DNA of 23,830 nucleotides from positions 1 through 23,830 of the forward strand of contig JAFAEC010000091.1 in NCBI GenBank assembly GCA_023424215.1, in the 5' to 3' direction. Origin of the DNA: Pseudomonadota bacterium. GTDB taxonomy: Bacteria; Pseudomonadota; Alphaproteobacteria; Caulobacterales; Caulobacteraceae. This document shows positions 6,939 through 14,715 of the stretch, piece by piece. Under the pieces are notes generated by a model. That model saw only the letters and a list, made by a program, of their open reading frames with translations. It was not told the origin of the DNA and searched no databases. The position numbers were made by a program, and so were the translations under genes. Within the stretch, counting starts at the first letter, position 1. Every line of letters begins with the position of its first letter.

Positions 6939-8039
6939 TCAGCCGCGCGCCAGCCGCCAGAGCCCGCCGAGCAGCTGGAACATCAGCCCGACGGCCATCA
7001 TCGCCAGCACCCAGACCGCCACGATCGACAGGTTTTCGGCCACGCCGGAGAGTTCGCGACCGCTGTCGCCCAGAGCGCCCAGCGTCTGGAAGTTCAGCAG
7101 CGACCAGTCGCCGGCGATCCGGGCGGTCTCCTCCCCCCGCTGGAGGGTGAACCAGTGGCCGGCCTCGAAGATCGCCCAGGTCAGCCACAGCCCGGCCGCG
7201 GCCAGGGCCGCCCGGCCCGCGCCGCGCAGCCGCGTCGCCGTCGGGCGGGCGAGGCCGACGAGATCGACCGCCATATGGGCGAGGGCGTAGACGAGGATGA
7301 AGCCGTGCAGGGCGGTCCAGACAGGCGCGCCGCGCACCTCGGCGTCGGCCCCGCGCATCCCCACCTCCATCAGCCCGGGGAAGTGCAGCACCCCGGTCCA
7401 CCACAGCACGAAGGCGCCGGTGAACAGGAGCGAAAACAGATGCTCGCCGCCCGGCCAGGCCGCGTTGGCCGCCTTCGGGGCCCAGACGGCCTTCGCCTGC
7501 GGCTTGCCCGCCGCCGCCGCGCCCCAGGATGCGGGATCCGACAGACCGAAGGCGCCGAGGTCCTTCACCCGCCAGTGCGTCATCCAGCGCGGCCGGACGT
7601 TGTAGTGCTCCAGCCCCGCGGCGATCGCCGTGACCACGCCGATCAGGGTCAGCCCGCCGCCGATGAAGCCGTGGATCGCCTGCGAGATCGCGTCGCCGGC
7701 GTCGACCGGATCGGTGAGGATCCGGATGAACAGACCGACGGCCTGCACCGCCAGCACCAGCAGCAGGCCGGCCTTCACGGCGAACAGCCAGTAGGGGAAG
7801 AGCTCCGGCCCGACGAGCGAGTCCGGCCCCTTGCGGTAGCGGGCGGCGACCACGAGCGGATGGCCGATCTCGCGCAGGATCTCTTCCTGCTCGTCCTCGC
7901 CCAGCGGCCGTCCAAGCTCCTCCTCGCGCGCCTCGAAACGGCTCAGGATCAGGTCGCGCAGCTCGGCGACGATGTCCTCGCGCTGGTCCTGCGGCAGCTG
8001 GGCCGCCACGGCGGCGAGATAACGGTCGATCATGTCCAT
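6939..8039 (-). CDS. HAAS-domain polytopic membrane protein
   Basis: A 366-residue protein with an N-terminal cytoplasmic HAAS-type domain of about 70 residues (the YLAAVAAQLPQDQREDIVAE segment through LREIGHPLVVAARY). About six hydrophobic segments follow: near residues 90-115, 135-157, 200-222, 230-252, 265-290 and 340-362. HAAS domains are typically encoded next to PadR repressors and are thought to relay signals through membrane-protein partners. Here a PadR gene sits 19 bases upstream on the same strand, which fits that pattern. The ATG at 8039 is preceded by AAAGGGGACC. The biochemical role is unknown. The short gap to the next gene (6866-6938) holds only that gene's ribosome-binding region. 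Confidence 0.82.
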   Translation of the reverse strand: MDMIDRYLAAVAAQLPQDQREDIVAELRDLILSRFEAREEELGRPLGEDEQEEILREIGHPLVVAARYRKGPDSLVGPELFPYWLFAVKAGLLLVLAVQAVGLFIRILTDPVDAGDAISQAIHGFIGGGLTLIGVVTAIAAGLEHYNVRPRWMTHWRVKDLGAFGLSDPASWGAAAAGKPQAKAVWAPKAANAAWPGGEHLFSLLFTGAFVLWWTGVLHFPGLMEVGMRGADAEVRGAPVWTALHGFILVYALAHMAVDLVGLARPTATRLRGAGRAALAAAGLWLTWAIFEAGHWFTLQRGEETARIAGDWSLLNFQTLGALGDSGRELSGVAENLSIVAVWVLAMMAVGLMFQLLGGLWRLARG

Positions 8040-8058
8040 CGGACGGGTCCCCTTTGCC

Positions 8059-8388
8059 TCAGAGAAGCTTGTCGAGCGAGGCGTTGATGCCGCGCCATTC
8101 GTCGGTCAGGGCGGCGAGCATCGCCGTCCCTGCGGGCGACAGGCGGTAGAAGCGCTTCCGCCGCTTCTCCTCCTCGCGCCATTCGCTATCGAGCAGGCCC
8201 TGGCTCTCGAGCCGGCGCAGCAGCGGGTAGAGGGTGGATTCCTCCATCTCCAGCCCGTCGGCGGCCAGCGCCTGGCGCAGGGTGTAGCCGTAGCGTTCGG
8301 TCCGCAGGCAGGCGAGCACCGCCAGCACCAGCGACCCGCGCCGAAGCTCCAGCTTCATGCCCTCGAAGAGGTCCGGATCGACCGCCAT
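8059..8388 (-). CDS. PadR family transcriptional regulator
   Basis: A 109-residue protein with the PadR N-terminal winged-helix fold: RRGSLVLAVLACL, RYGYTLRQAL, then the recognition-helix segment ESTLYPLLRRLESQGLL and the wing with RRKRFYRLSPAG. It ends after the single C-terminal helix, typical of the short PadR-s2 class. It probably represses its own operon, which includes the downstream HAAS-domain membrane protein; the repeated AGTGT motifs upstream are candidate operators. The inducing signal cannot be inferred. Confidence 0.92.
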   Translation of the reverse strand: MAVDPDLFEGMKLELRRGSLVLAVLACLRTERYGYTLRQALAADGLEMEESTLYPLLRRLESQGLLDSEWREEEKRRKRFYRLSPAGTAMLAALTDEWRGINASLDKLL

Positions 8389-8410
8389 GTCCGCTCACCT
8401 GTCCGCCACA

Positions 8411-8444
8411 TAGTGTGTGGCACACAGTGTATGGTGCGGAGTGT
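8411..8444. promoter_or_regulatory. Candidate PadR operator with a dyad and 14-base direct repeats
   Basis: Upstream of padR lies a dyad, TGTGTG then one base then CACACA (8414-8426). It is embedded in three direct AGTGT repeats at 8412, 8426 and 8440, spaced exactly 14 bases apart. The position just before the padR start suits autoregulation. The assignment rests on position and symmetry only. Confidence 0.45.
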
Positions 8445-8514
8445 GCAGAGGAGTCAAGCCGAACGGCGTTCAGCCTCGCTCGCGCGTCGGGAGCGCCGGG
8501 AGGAAGCGGTAAGC

Positions 8515-9396
8515 CTAGGCCGCCTTCTTCTTCGCGGGCGCCTTCTTCGCCGCCGGCTTCTTCGCCGCGGTCTTCTTCGGGGCCGCCTTCTTCGCCGGAG
8601 CCTTGCGCCCGCCGCCGCCGGCCGAGCCCTTCAGGCTGTTGCGCAGCGCGGCCATGAGATCGATGACGTTGGTGTCCTCGGGCTCGGGCGCCTCGACCAG
8701 GCCCTTGCCGCCCTTCTGCTTGGCCTTGACCATCTCGCGCAGGGCTTCGTCGTAGCGGTCCCGGAACTGGCTCGGGTCAAAGTCGGCCTCCTTCTGCCCG
8801 ATCAGCCGCTCGGCGATGTCGACCATGTCCGGATCGGCCTCGACGTCGGGGATGTCGTCGAAGAAGTCGGCGGCGTCGCGGACCTCCTCGTGGGCGCGCA
8901 GGCTCCAGGCGACCATGCCTTTGCCGCGCACCTCCAGCGCGATCTGCCGCTCGCGGCCGCGCAGCACCAGGCAGCCGATCGCGACCTTGCTGGCCGAGCG
9001 CATGGCCTCGCGGATCACCGCGAAGGCGTCGGTCCCCACGCCCTTCTCCGGCACGATATAGAAGGGGTCGTCCCAGTACAGCCTGTCGATCTCCTCGACG
9101 TCGACGAACTCGTCGATCGACAGGGTGCGGGTGCTCTCCAGCCTGACCTTGTCGAAGTCCTCGTCGTCGAACAGGACGTATTCGTCCTTCGACACCTCGT
9201 AGCCCTTGACCAGGTCCGAGCGCTCCACCGGGCCGGTGTCCGGGTCGGTCGGCACCATGCGGATGCGGTTGTTGGTCTCGGGGTTGATCAGGTGAAAGCT
9301 GACGTGGCTCTTCGCCGAGGTCGCCGTGTACATGGCGACCGGACAGGTCACGAGCGACAGCTTCAAATGCCCCTGCCAGGTGGGACGGGCGGCCAT
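8515..9396 (-). CDS. ku: Non-homologous end-joining protein Ku
   Basis: This 293-residue bacterial Ku forms a ring-shaped homodimer that binds DNA double-strand ends and recruits the ligase LigD. The core is clear: WQGHLKLSLVTCPVAMYTAT near the N-terminus, then VSFHLINPET, EVSKDEYVLFDDEDF, RTLSIDEFVDVEEID and GKGMVAWSLRAHEEVR, and the later LIGQKEADFDPSQFRDRYDEAL segments. The tail from about residue 265 is a low-complexity Lys/Ala/Pro stretch (repeats such as APAKKA and PKKTAAKK), as in many bacterial Ku proteins where it aids DNA binding. The ATG at 9396 has AAGGAG 8 bases upstream. No ligD gene is visible in this window. It is divergent from upp across a 107-base gap rich in GACTC sites. 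Confidence 0.96.
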   Translation of the reverse strand: MAARPTWQGHLKLSLVTCPVAMYTATSAKSHVSFHLINPETNNRIRMVPTDPDTGPVERSDLVKGYEVSKDEYVLFDDEDFDKVRLESTRTLSIDEFVDVEEIDRLYWDDPFYIVPEKGVGTDAFAVIREAMRSASKVAIGCLVLRGRERQIALEVRGKGMVAWSLRAHEEVRDAADFFDDIPDVEADPDMVDIAERLIGQKEADFDPSQFRDRYDEALREMVKAKQKGGKGLVEAPEPEDTNVIDLMAALRNSLKGSAGGGGRKAPAKKAAPKKTAAKKPAAKKAPAKKKAA

Positions 9397-9402
9397 GGTG
9401 CG

Positions 9403-9443
9403 GACTCCTTGTTCGGCCGACTCAACGCGGCGTGGGCCGACTC
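9403..9443. promoter_or_regulatory. Three GANTC (CcrM-type) sites between ku and upp
   Basis: GACTC occurs at 9403-9407, 9419-9423 and 9439-9443. The last two lie in a direct repeat GGCCGACTC with a 20-base period. GANTC is the recognition site of the cell-cycle methylase CcrM in Alphaproteobacteria, so ku or upp transcription could respond to replication-dependent methylation. The first site lies within the ku ribosome-binding region. Confidence 0.4.
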
Positions 9444-9503
9444 GTTCAGGCCCGATGGACTGGCCGGCTGGACAGGCGCGCGGGGGCGGTGTGTGCTGGC
9501 CGG

Positions 9504-10145
9504 ATGACCGCAAGCCCCGCCCTCGCCGCCCTCACCGTCGTCGACCACCCGCTGGTGCGCCACAAGCTGTCGATCATGCGGGCGAGGCACACCCCGACGG
9601 CAGAGTTCCGCCGGCTGCTGCGCGAGATCGCCGTCCTGCTCGGCTACGAGGCGACCCGCGACCTTCCCCTCACGGAGTATCCCGTCGAAACGCCGGTGGC
9701 CCGGACCGTCGGCGTGCGGCTCGCCGCGCCGGTGTTCGTGCCCGTGCTGCGCGCCGGTCTCGGCCTGCTGGACGGCATGCTGGACCTGCTGCCCGAGGGG
9801 GACGTGGCCCACATCGGCCTCTACCGCGATCCGGAGACCCTCCAGGCGGTCGAATACTATTTCCGCGCCCCGGCCGACCTCGCCGCCCGTCGCTGCATCG
9901 TCGTCGACCCGATGCTGGCCACCGGCGGCAGCGCCGTGGCGGCGCTCGACCGCCTGAAGGGCCGCGGCGCCGCCGATCTGCGCTTCGTCTGCCTGTTGGC
10001 CGCGCCCGAGGGGCTCCAGCGCCTGCGCGCCGCGCACCCCGACGTGCCGGTCTGGACCGCCGCCGTGGACGAGCGCCTCAACGAGCACAGCTACATCGTC
10101 CCCGGCCTCGGCGACGCCGGCGACCGGCTGTTCGGGACGCAGTGA
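9504..10145 (+). CDS. upp: Uracil phosphoribosyltransferase
   Basis: A 213-residue pyrimidine-salvage enzyme converting uracil and PRPP to UMP. The sequence shows the family start (VVDHPLVRHKLSIMRARHTP), the PVLRAGLGLLDGMLDLLP segment, GLYRDPETLQAVEYY, the PRPP-binding loop DPMLATGGSAVAALDRLK, and the uracil-binding C-terminal segment (NEHSYIVPGLGDAGDRLFGT). Length is normal (about 208 residues in E. coli). The ATG at 9504 begins the conserved region; a longer in-frame extension upstream is of unlikely composition and no strong ribosome-binding site is seen, so the mRNA may be leaderless or nearly so. The gene ends 3 bases before the stop of the convergent ABC permease, leaving no room for a terminator between them. 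Confidence 0.96.
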   Translation: MTASPALAALTVVDHPLVRHKLSIMRARHTPTAEFRRLLREIAVLLGYEATRDLPLTEYPVETPVARTVGVRLAAPVFVPVLRAGLGLLDGMLDLLPEGDVAHIGLYRDPETLQAVEYYFRAPADLAARRCIVVDPMLATGGSAVAALDRLKGRGAADLRFVCLLAAPEGLQRLRAAHPDVPVWTAAVDERLNEHSYIVPGLGDAGDRLFGTQ

Positions 10146-10148
10146 GCC

Positions 10149-13100
10149 TCAGTCCACCGGGCGGACGTTGTCGTCGGAGTTGCGGTCGATCCACTTGTTG
10201 AACGGATCGGCGCCGGCGAACTTCGGCTCGCGGTCGACCACGAAGCGCAGGGTCTGGGTCCCGGTGCGGATCGGCCGGCGTTCGACCAGGATCACATCCG
10301 CCTCGTCAAAGACGCCCTTGCCGGGCTCGGCGGTGAACAGGCCGATGTCGAAGCTCTCGCTGAGCGGCGCCTCGGTCTCGGCTCCCTCGCCGTCGGCGTA
10401 CAGCTTGCGCGCCTCCACGGTCACGGCGACGTCCCAGCGGCCGTCGGCGCGGCGGGTCGCCGTCGCCCCGGTGGTCTTGACGTCGTAGAGGGTGATCTTC
10501 TCGAACAGGTCGGTGATCAGCGCCTGCTTGTCGGCCGGGGCCTCGGCCCGCAGCGCTTCGACCAGGTCCAGCGAGCGCGGCCACGGGGCGCCCTTGAAGG
10601 CGTACTGCGACAGCACCCGGCGCAGGGCGCGGTTGACCGCGTCCTCGCCGATCTGGTCGCGCAGCAGGTACATGACCAGGCCGCCCTTCTGGTAGTGGAT
10701 GTACTGCTGGTTCTCGACCCGCATCAGCGGCAGCTCCTCCAGCCGCTCCATGCCGCGGGCGCTGAGGTAACGGTCCAGCTCCTGCTTCAGGAAGCGGCGG
10801 ATCTGCTCGCGCCCGTACAGCTTCTCCATGACCATCAGCGCCGAGTACTGGGCCAGCGTCTCGGACAGGGCGGTGGCGCCCTGCTGGTCCGAGCCGACGA
10901 CCTGGTGCGCCCACCACTGGTGGGCGAACTCGTGCGCGGCGACGTAGGTGACGTAGTCGATCTTCGTCTCGTCCGAGAGGTCGGCGATGAAGCCGAGACC
11001 TTCCGACCAGGCGAAGGTATTCGGATAGGACTGGGCGAAGCTGGCGTAGTCCGGAAACTCGACGATGCGCGCCTGCCGGAACTGGTAGGGGCTGAAGTTC
11101 GCCTGGAAATAGTCGAGCGAGGCGGCCAGGGCGTCGAGCATGCGCGGCACGTTGCGGTCGTGGTCGGGGTCGTGGAACACGACCATCTCGACCCCGTCAT
11201 GCTGGCGGGCGTTGCGCTCGTACTCGGCCGACTGCACCGAGAAGAAGTTCAGCACCGGCGACTCGGTGACGAAGCGCGAGGTGCGGCGGTCGCCGCGCAC
11301 CACGTCCGAGACCATCCGCCCCGGAGCGACCACCGTCTGGTCGGCTTCGGTCGTGACGGTGATGTCGGCGGTGGTCCAGTCGGCGCCGATGTAGTTGCGC
11401 CGCCGCGCCGACTCGTCCTCCAGCTTCGCCGGCCGCAGCTCGGCCGGCAGGCCCAGCTTGCGGCGCTTGCTGCGGTCGTCGAGCAGCCCCTGCCGGCTCA
11501 TGCCGATCATGGGGGCGAACTCCATGTTGTTCACGAAAGTGCCGTTGTCGACCAGCCGGGTGGTGTTGCCCGAGGCGCGGAAGCCGCGTTGCTCCAGCAC
11601 GGTCTCGAACGTTACCGTGCGCCGCTCGCCCGGCTGCATCGGCGTGGCGAAGCGGTAGATGCGATACTCGAACTCCGGCCACTCGCGCGCGACCGTCGCG
11701 CCCTCGACCTCGAGGCGGACCATGTCGAGGTCCTCGGTCCAGCGGAGATGCACCTCGGCGAGCGGGGCGTCGGTGCGGTTCTCCAGCACATAGGTTCCGT
11801 CCGTGGTCAGCTTCGGCTGGTGCGGCCGCAGGTCCATGGCCAGCCGCATGTGCGCCACCGACGGCTGCGGCGTGGTCTCGTAGCGCAGCAGGGCCTTCTC
11901 GTAGGCGGCCTGTTGGGCCTCACGGGCGTCGCGCGAGCGGTAGTCGTTCCAGACGTTGGTGTTGACGTAGATGAAACCGCCCAGGCCGACGAAGGCGATC
12001 AGGGCCACGCCGGCGATCAGGCCCGCCGGCCCGGCCAGCCGGCGCGGGAAACGCTTCAGTCGCGGCCACAGCCGGGTCTCGGTCCCGCGCCGCCACAGCC
12101 CCCAGGCGACGACCAGCAGGATGATCGCGAAGGCGGTCCAGTAGGCGTCGGTCACGGCGCTGAAGCCGGCGAAGTCGCCGACGCCGTTCATGTCCGACAG
12201 CGGCACGCCGATGCCGGCGCCGTAGCGGTACAGCACATGGTCGAAGCCCATGTTCACCGCCACGATGGTCGAGATCAGGTAGACCACCATGATCGCCCAG
12301 CCGACGAACTTGTTGGGCGAGAGGGCCTGGATGAAGATCGCCAGCACCGCCAGCAGGGTGAAGCTGAGGCCCTGCGGCAGGACGTACCAAAGCAGGTATT
12401 TCTCGAGCTCGAAGTCGGTGTAGCCCTTGATCGTCTGGGTCACGACGCCGGCCAGCACGCCGACGGCCAGGGTCGAGATCAGCACCAGCGCCAGCGCCAG
12501 CGTCTTGGGGACGAGGAAGGTCCAGTCGGGGGTCGGGGTGGCGTCGACGATCTCGTGCGTGCGCCGGTCGCGGTCGCGCCAGACCAGCTCGCCCGAATAG
12601 TAGATGGCGATGACCATGGAGATCAGGCCGAAGGTGCCGGTCAGGGCGGTGATCACCACCCGGGTGACCAGCAGGATCGGCGCGCCGTAGATCTCGCCCG
12701 TGAAGAACAGGGTGGCCACGGCGAAGGCGAAGGCCAGCAGCACCAGCACCACCCAGGCCGGGCTCTTGAACACCTGCGCCATCTCGAAGCGGGTGCGCGA
12801 CACCAGCTGGGCCAGACCGCTGCGGAAGCCGTAGCTCGGGCGCGGCAGCGATCCCACCGGGGCCGCGGGCGGCGCGTCGCGCTCGACCAGCGCCTTCATC
12901 CGCTCCTGCTTGCGCAGCTTCGCGCCCTTCGGGGAGGGTCGGTACAGGGCATAGGCGGCGGCGAGAAGCACGGCGCCGACCGAGGTCCAGATCACCCGGT
13001 TCCACAGCAGCACGCCTTCCAGCGGCGGGTTCAGCGTGTTGCGTTCCGCCGCCGTCCAGTATTTGGTGATGAGCGCATAGGCGCCGCTGCCGAACGGCTC

Positions 13101-13724
13101 GGCCCAGGCCATGGCGGTCTCGAACTCCGGCCGGCTGCCCAGCACGCCGGTGCTGGCCAGATAGGCGATCAGCACCGCCACCACCCCGATGTAGGTGGCC
13201 ATCATCGAGCGGGTCACCGTGGCGAGGGTGAAGAACAGGGCCGAGGTCAGGAACAGCCCGGTCAGGCCAAACACCAGATAGGCGTAGGCGTAGTCGCCGA
13301 GCCGCAGCGGCCCGATGGTCTCGGGGTCGACCCACGGCATGAAGGTCCCGAACAGGGTGCCGATGGCGATGCTGAGGTAGCACAGCGCGACCGCGGCGAA
13401 GGCCCCGAGGAAGCGGCCGTACAGGTAGGCGGCCTTGGTGATCCGCGTCGACAGGATCAGCGGCCCGAAGCCGGTCTGGCTGTCGCGGGCGATGACGTTG
13501 GCGACGATCGCCGTCGTCGCCAGCATGAAGAAGACGTTGAAGATGATGTGCGCCCCGGCGAGGGCGTAGGGGGCGTTCTTGTGCACATTGCCGCCCGAAC
13601 CGAGCGACACGTTCGGGCTGGCGACGGCGCCGAAGGCCAGCAGGCCGAAGACGATGGCAATGACCCAGAAGGCCGGCTGGCGCAGCTGGTAGCGGAATTC
13701 GAAGCTGGCGATCTTTCCGAACAT
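10149..13724 (-). CDS. ABC-2 permease fused to an M1-type metallopeptidase domain
   Basis: A 1191-residue inner-membrane protein. The first roughly 590 residues hold two six-helix ABC-2 permease-like blocks separated by a basic cytoplasmic loop (PSPKGAKLRKQERMKALVER near 260-280). The rest is a large extracytoplasmic region with an M1 aminopeptidase-like domain. Its zinc motif is HEFAH at 931-935, followed by SETLAQYSALMVMEKLYG with the third ligand probably Glu955. That is 19 residues after the last His rather than the textbook 18. The ATPase gene lies 10 bases upstream, so the two form one transporter. A role in exporting or processing peptides at the membrane is an inference; substrates are unknown. 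The ATG at 13724 follows GAGGG. The gene converges on upp with a 3-base gap. Confidence 0.93.
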   Translation of the reverse strand: MFGKIASFEFRYQLRQPAFWVIAIVFGLLAFGAVASPNVSLGSGGNVHKNAPYALAGAHIIFNVFFMLATTAIVANVIARDSQTGFGPLILSTRITKAAYLYGRFLGAFAAVALCYLSIAIGTLFGTFMPWVDPETIGPLRLGDYAYAYLVFGLTGLFLTSALFFTLATVTRSMMATYIGVVAVLIAYLASTGVLGSRPEFETAMAWAEPFGSGAYALITKYWTAAERNTLNPPLEGVLLWNRVIWTSVGAVLLAAAYALYRPSPKGAKLRKQERMKALVERDAPPAAPVGSLPRPSYGFRSGLAQLVSRTRFEMAQVFKSPAWVVLVLLAFAFAVATLFFTGEIYGAPILLVTRVVITALTGTFGLISMVIAIYYSGELVWRDRDRRTHEIVDATPTPDWTFLVPKTLALALVLISTLAVGVLAGVVTQTIKGYTDFELEKYLLWYVLPQGLSFTLLAVLAIFIQALSPNKFVGWAIMVVYLISTIVAVNMGFDHVLYRYGAGIGVPLSDMNGVGDFAGFSAVTDAYWTAFAIILLVVAWGLWRRGTETRLWPRLKRFPRRLAGPAGLIAGVALIAFVGLGGFIYVNTNVWNDYRSRDAREAQQAAYEKALLRYETTPQPSVAHMRLAMDLRPHQPKLTTDGTYVLENRTDAPLAEVHLRWTEDLDMVRLEVEGATVAREWPEFEYRIYRFATPMQPGERRTVTFETVLEQRGFRASGNTTRLVDNGTFVNNMEFAPMIGMSRQGLLDDRSKRRKLGLPAELRPAKLEDESARRRNYIGADWTTADITVTTEADQTVVAPGRMVSDVVRGDRRTSRFVTESPVLNFFSVQSAEYERNARQHDGVEMVVFHDPDHDRNVPRMLDALAASLDYFQANFSPYQFRQARIVEFPDYASFAQSYPNTFAWSEGLGFIADLSDETKIDYVTYVAAHEFAHQWWAHQVVGSDQQGATALSETLAQYSALMVMEKLYGREQIRRFLKQELDRYLSARGMERLEELPLMRVENQQYIHYQKGGLVMYLLRDQIGEDAVNRALRRVLSQYAFKGAPWPRSLDLVEALRAEAPADKQALITDLFEKITLYDVKTTGATATRRADGRWDVAVTVEARKLYADGEGAETEAPLSESFDIGLFTAEPGKGVFDEADVILVERRPIRTGTQTLRFVVDREPKFAGADPFNKWIDRNSDDNVRPVD

Positions 13725-13734
13725 GATCGCGCCC

Positions 13735-14613
13735 TCAGGCCGCGCGGCGCGAGGCGGCGACGGTGGCGAGGTAGACGTCCTCCAGCCCGCCCGGCGCGCG
13801 TTCGAAGCCGTCGCCCGGATGCGTCTCCGACAGCACGTGGACCACGGTGCGGCCGCCCAGCAGTCGGGTCGAGATGACGTTGTGGCGCTTCTGGAACTCG
13901 GCCAGCTCGGCCTTGTCGATGGTTCGCCGCCAGACCTTGCCCTCGAGGCTGTGCATCAGGTCGGCCGGCGCGCCTTCCAGCTGGATCTTGCCGCCGGCCA
14001 GCACCGCCATGCGCGGGCACAGATCGGTGACGTCCTCGACGATGTGGGTCGACAGGATCACCACCACGTTCTCGCCGACCTCGGCCAGCAGGTTGAGGAA
14101 GCGGTTGCGCTCCTCCGGGTCGAGCCCGGCGGTCGGCTCGTCGACGATGATCAGCTCGGGATTGCCGATCAGCGCCTGGGCGATGCCGAAGCGCTGGCGC
14201 ATGCCGCCCGAGAAGCCCGCCAGCGCCTTGCCGCGCACGGGCCACAGGTTCACCTGGTGCAGCAGGGCGGTGACCGTCTCCTTGCGCTCGCGGCCGTTGG
14301 CGATGCCCTTCAGCACAGCCATGTGATCCAGCATGTCCCAGGCCGAAACCCGCGGATAGACGCCGAAGTCCTGGGGCAGATAACCGAGCACGCGGCGCAG
14401 CTTCTCCGGCTCCTTGATAACGTCGATATCGCCGAAGCGGATCGCGCCGGAGGTCGGGGTCTGCAGGGTGGCGATCGAGCGCATCAGCGTCGACTTGCCG
14501 GCCCCGTTCGGCCCCAGCAGGCCGAACATGCCCTTGGGAATGGTCAGGCTGACGTCGTCCAGCGCCCGCGTTCCGTTGCCGTAGACGTGGGTCAGGTTCT
14601 CGATCGTCAGCAT
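13735..14613 (-). CDS. ABC transporter ATP-binding protein
   Basis: A 292-residue ATPase with every ABC landmark: Walker A GPNGAGKST (34-42), Q-loop Gln81, signature SGGMRQR (135-141), Walker B LIIVDEPT (154-161) with LDPEE, and switch His190. About 90 residues follow the nucleotide-binding domain, as is usual for ABC-2 type exporters of the CcmA class. Its partner is the giant permease-peptidase encoded 10 bases downstream; the two should assemble as a complex, with each permease already containing two membrane blocks. The ATG at 14613 has GAGGGGG about 8 bases upstream. The 102 bases upstream to glcB (14614-14715) must hold the promoter, but I see no convincing -35/-10 pair. Confidence 0.94.
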   Translation of the reverse strand: MLTIENLTHVYGNGTRALDDVSLTIPKGMFGLLGPNGAGKSTLMRSIATLQTPTSGAIRFGDIDVIKEPEKLRRVLGYLPQDFGVYPRVSAWDMLDHMAVLKGIANGRERKETVTALLHQVNLWPVRGKALAGFSGGMRQRFGIAQALIGNPELIIVDEPTAGLDPEERNRFLNLLAEVGENVVVILSTHIVEDVTDLCPRMAVLAGGKIQLEGAPADLMHSLEGKVWRRTIDKAELAEFQKRHNVISTRLLGGRTVVHVLSETHPGDGFERAPGGLEDVYLATVAASRRAA

Positions 14614-14715
14614 GCGCGCATCCCCCTCTGGTGCGCCCCTACCCTGTCGTCCGCGTCCGGGGGTCGCAAGTTAAACATGGGTCAGATTGGAACGCTCCGC
14701 CTCCGCCCTGGACCG

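Noticed and set aside
8520..8620. Tandem short DNA repeat (TTCTTCGCCG-like) that could be taken for a satellite
   Set aside because: It encodes the Lys/Ala/Pro-rich C-terminal tail of Ku, common in this family, so coding explains it.
8032..9507. A 491-residue plus-strand frame opposite padR and ku
   Set aside because: Antisense to two firm genes, no domain, includes simple repeats mirroring the Ku Lys-rich tail.
10695..13877. A 1060-residue open frame on the plus strand opposite the ABC permease-peptidase gene
   Set aside because: It is antisense to a gene with clear domains and its product is low-complexity (Gly, Gln, His, Arg, Ala) as expected from the complement of GC-rich codons.
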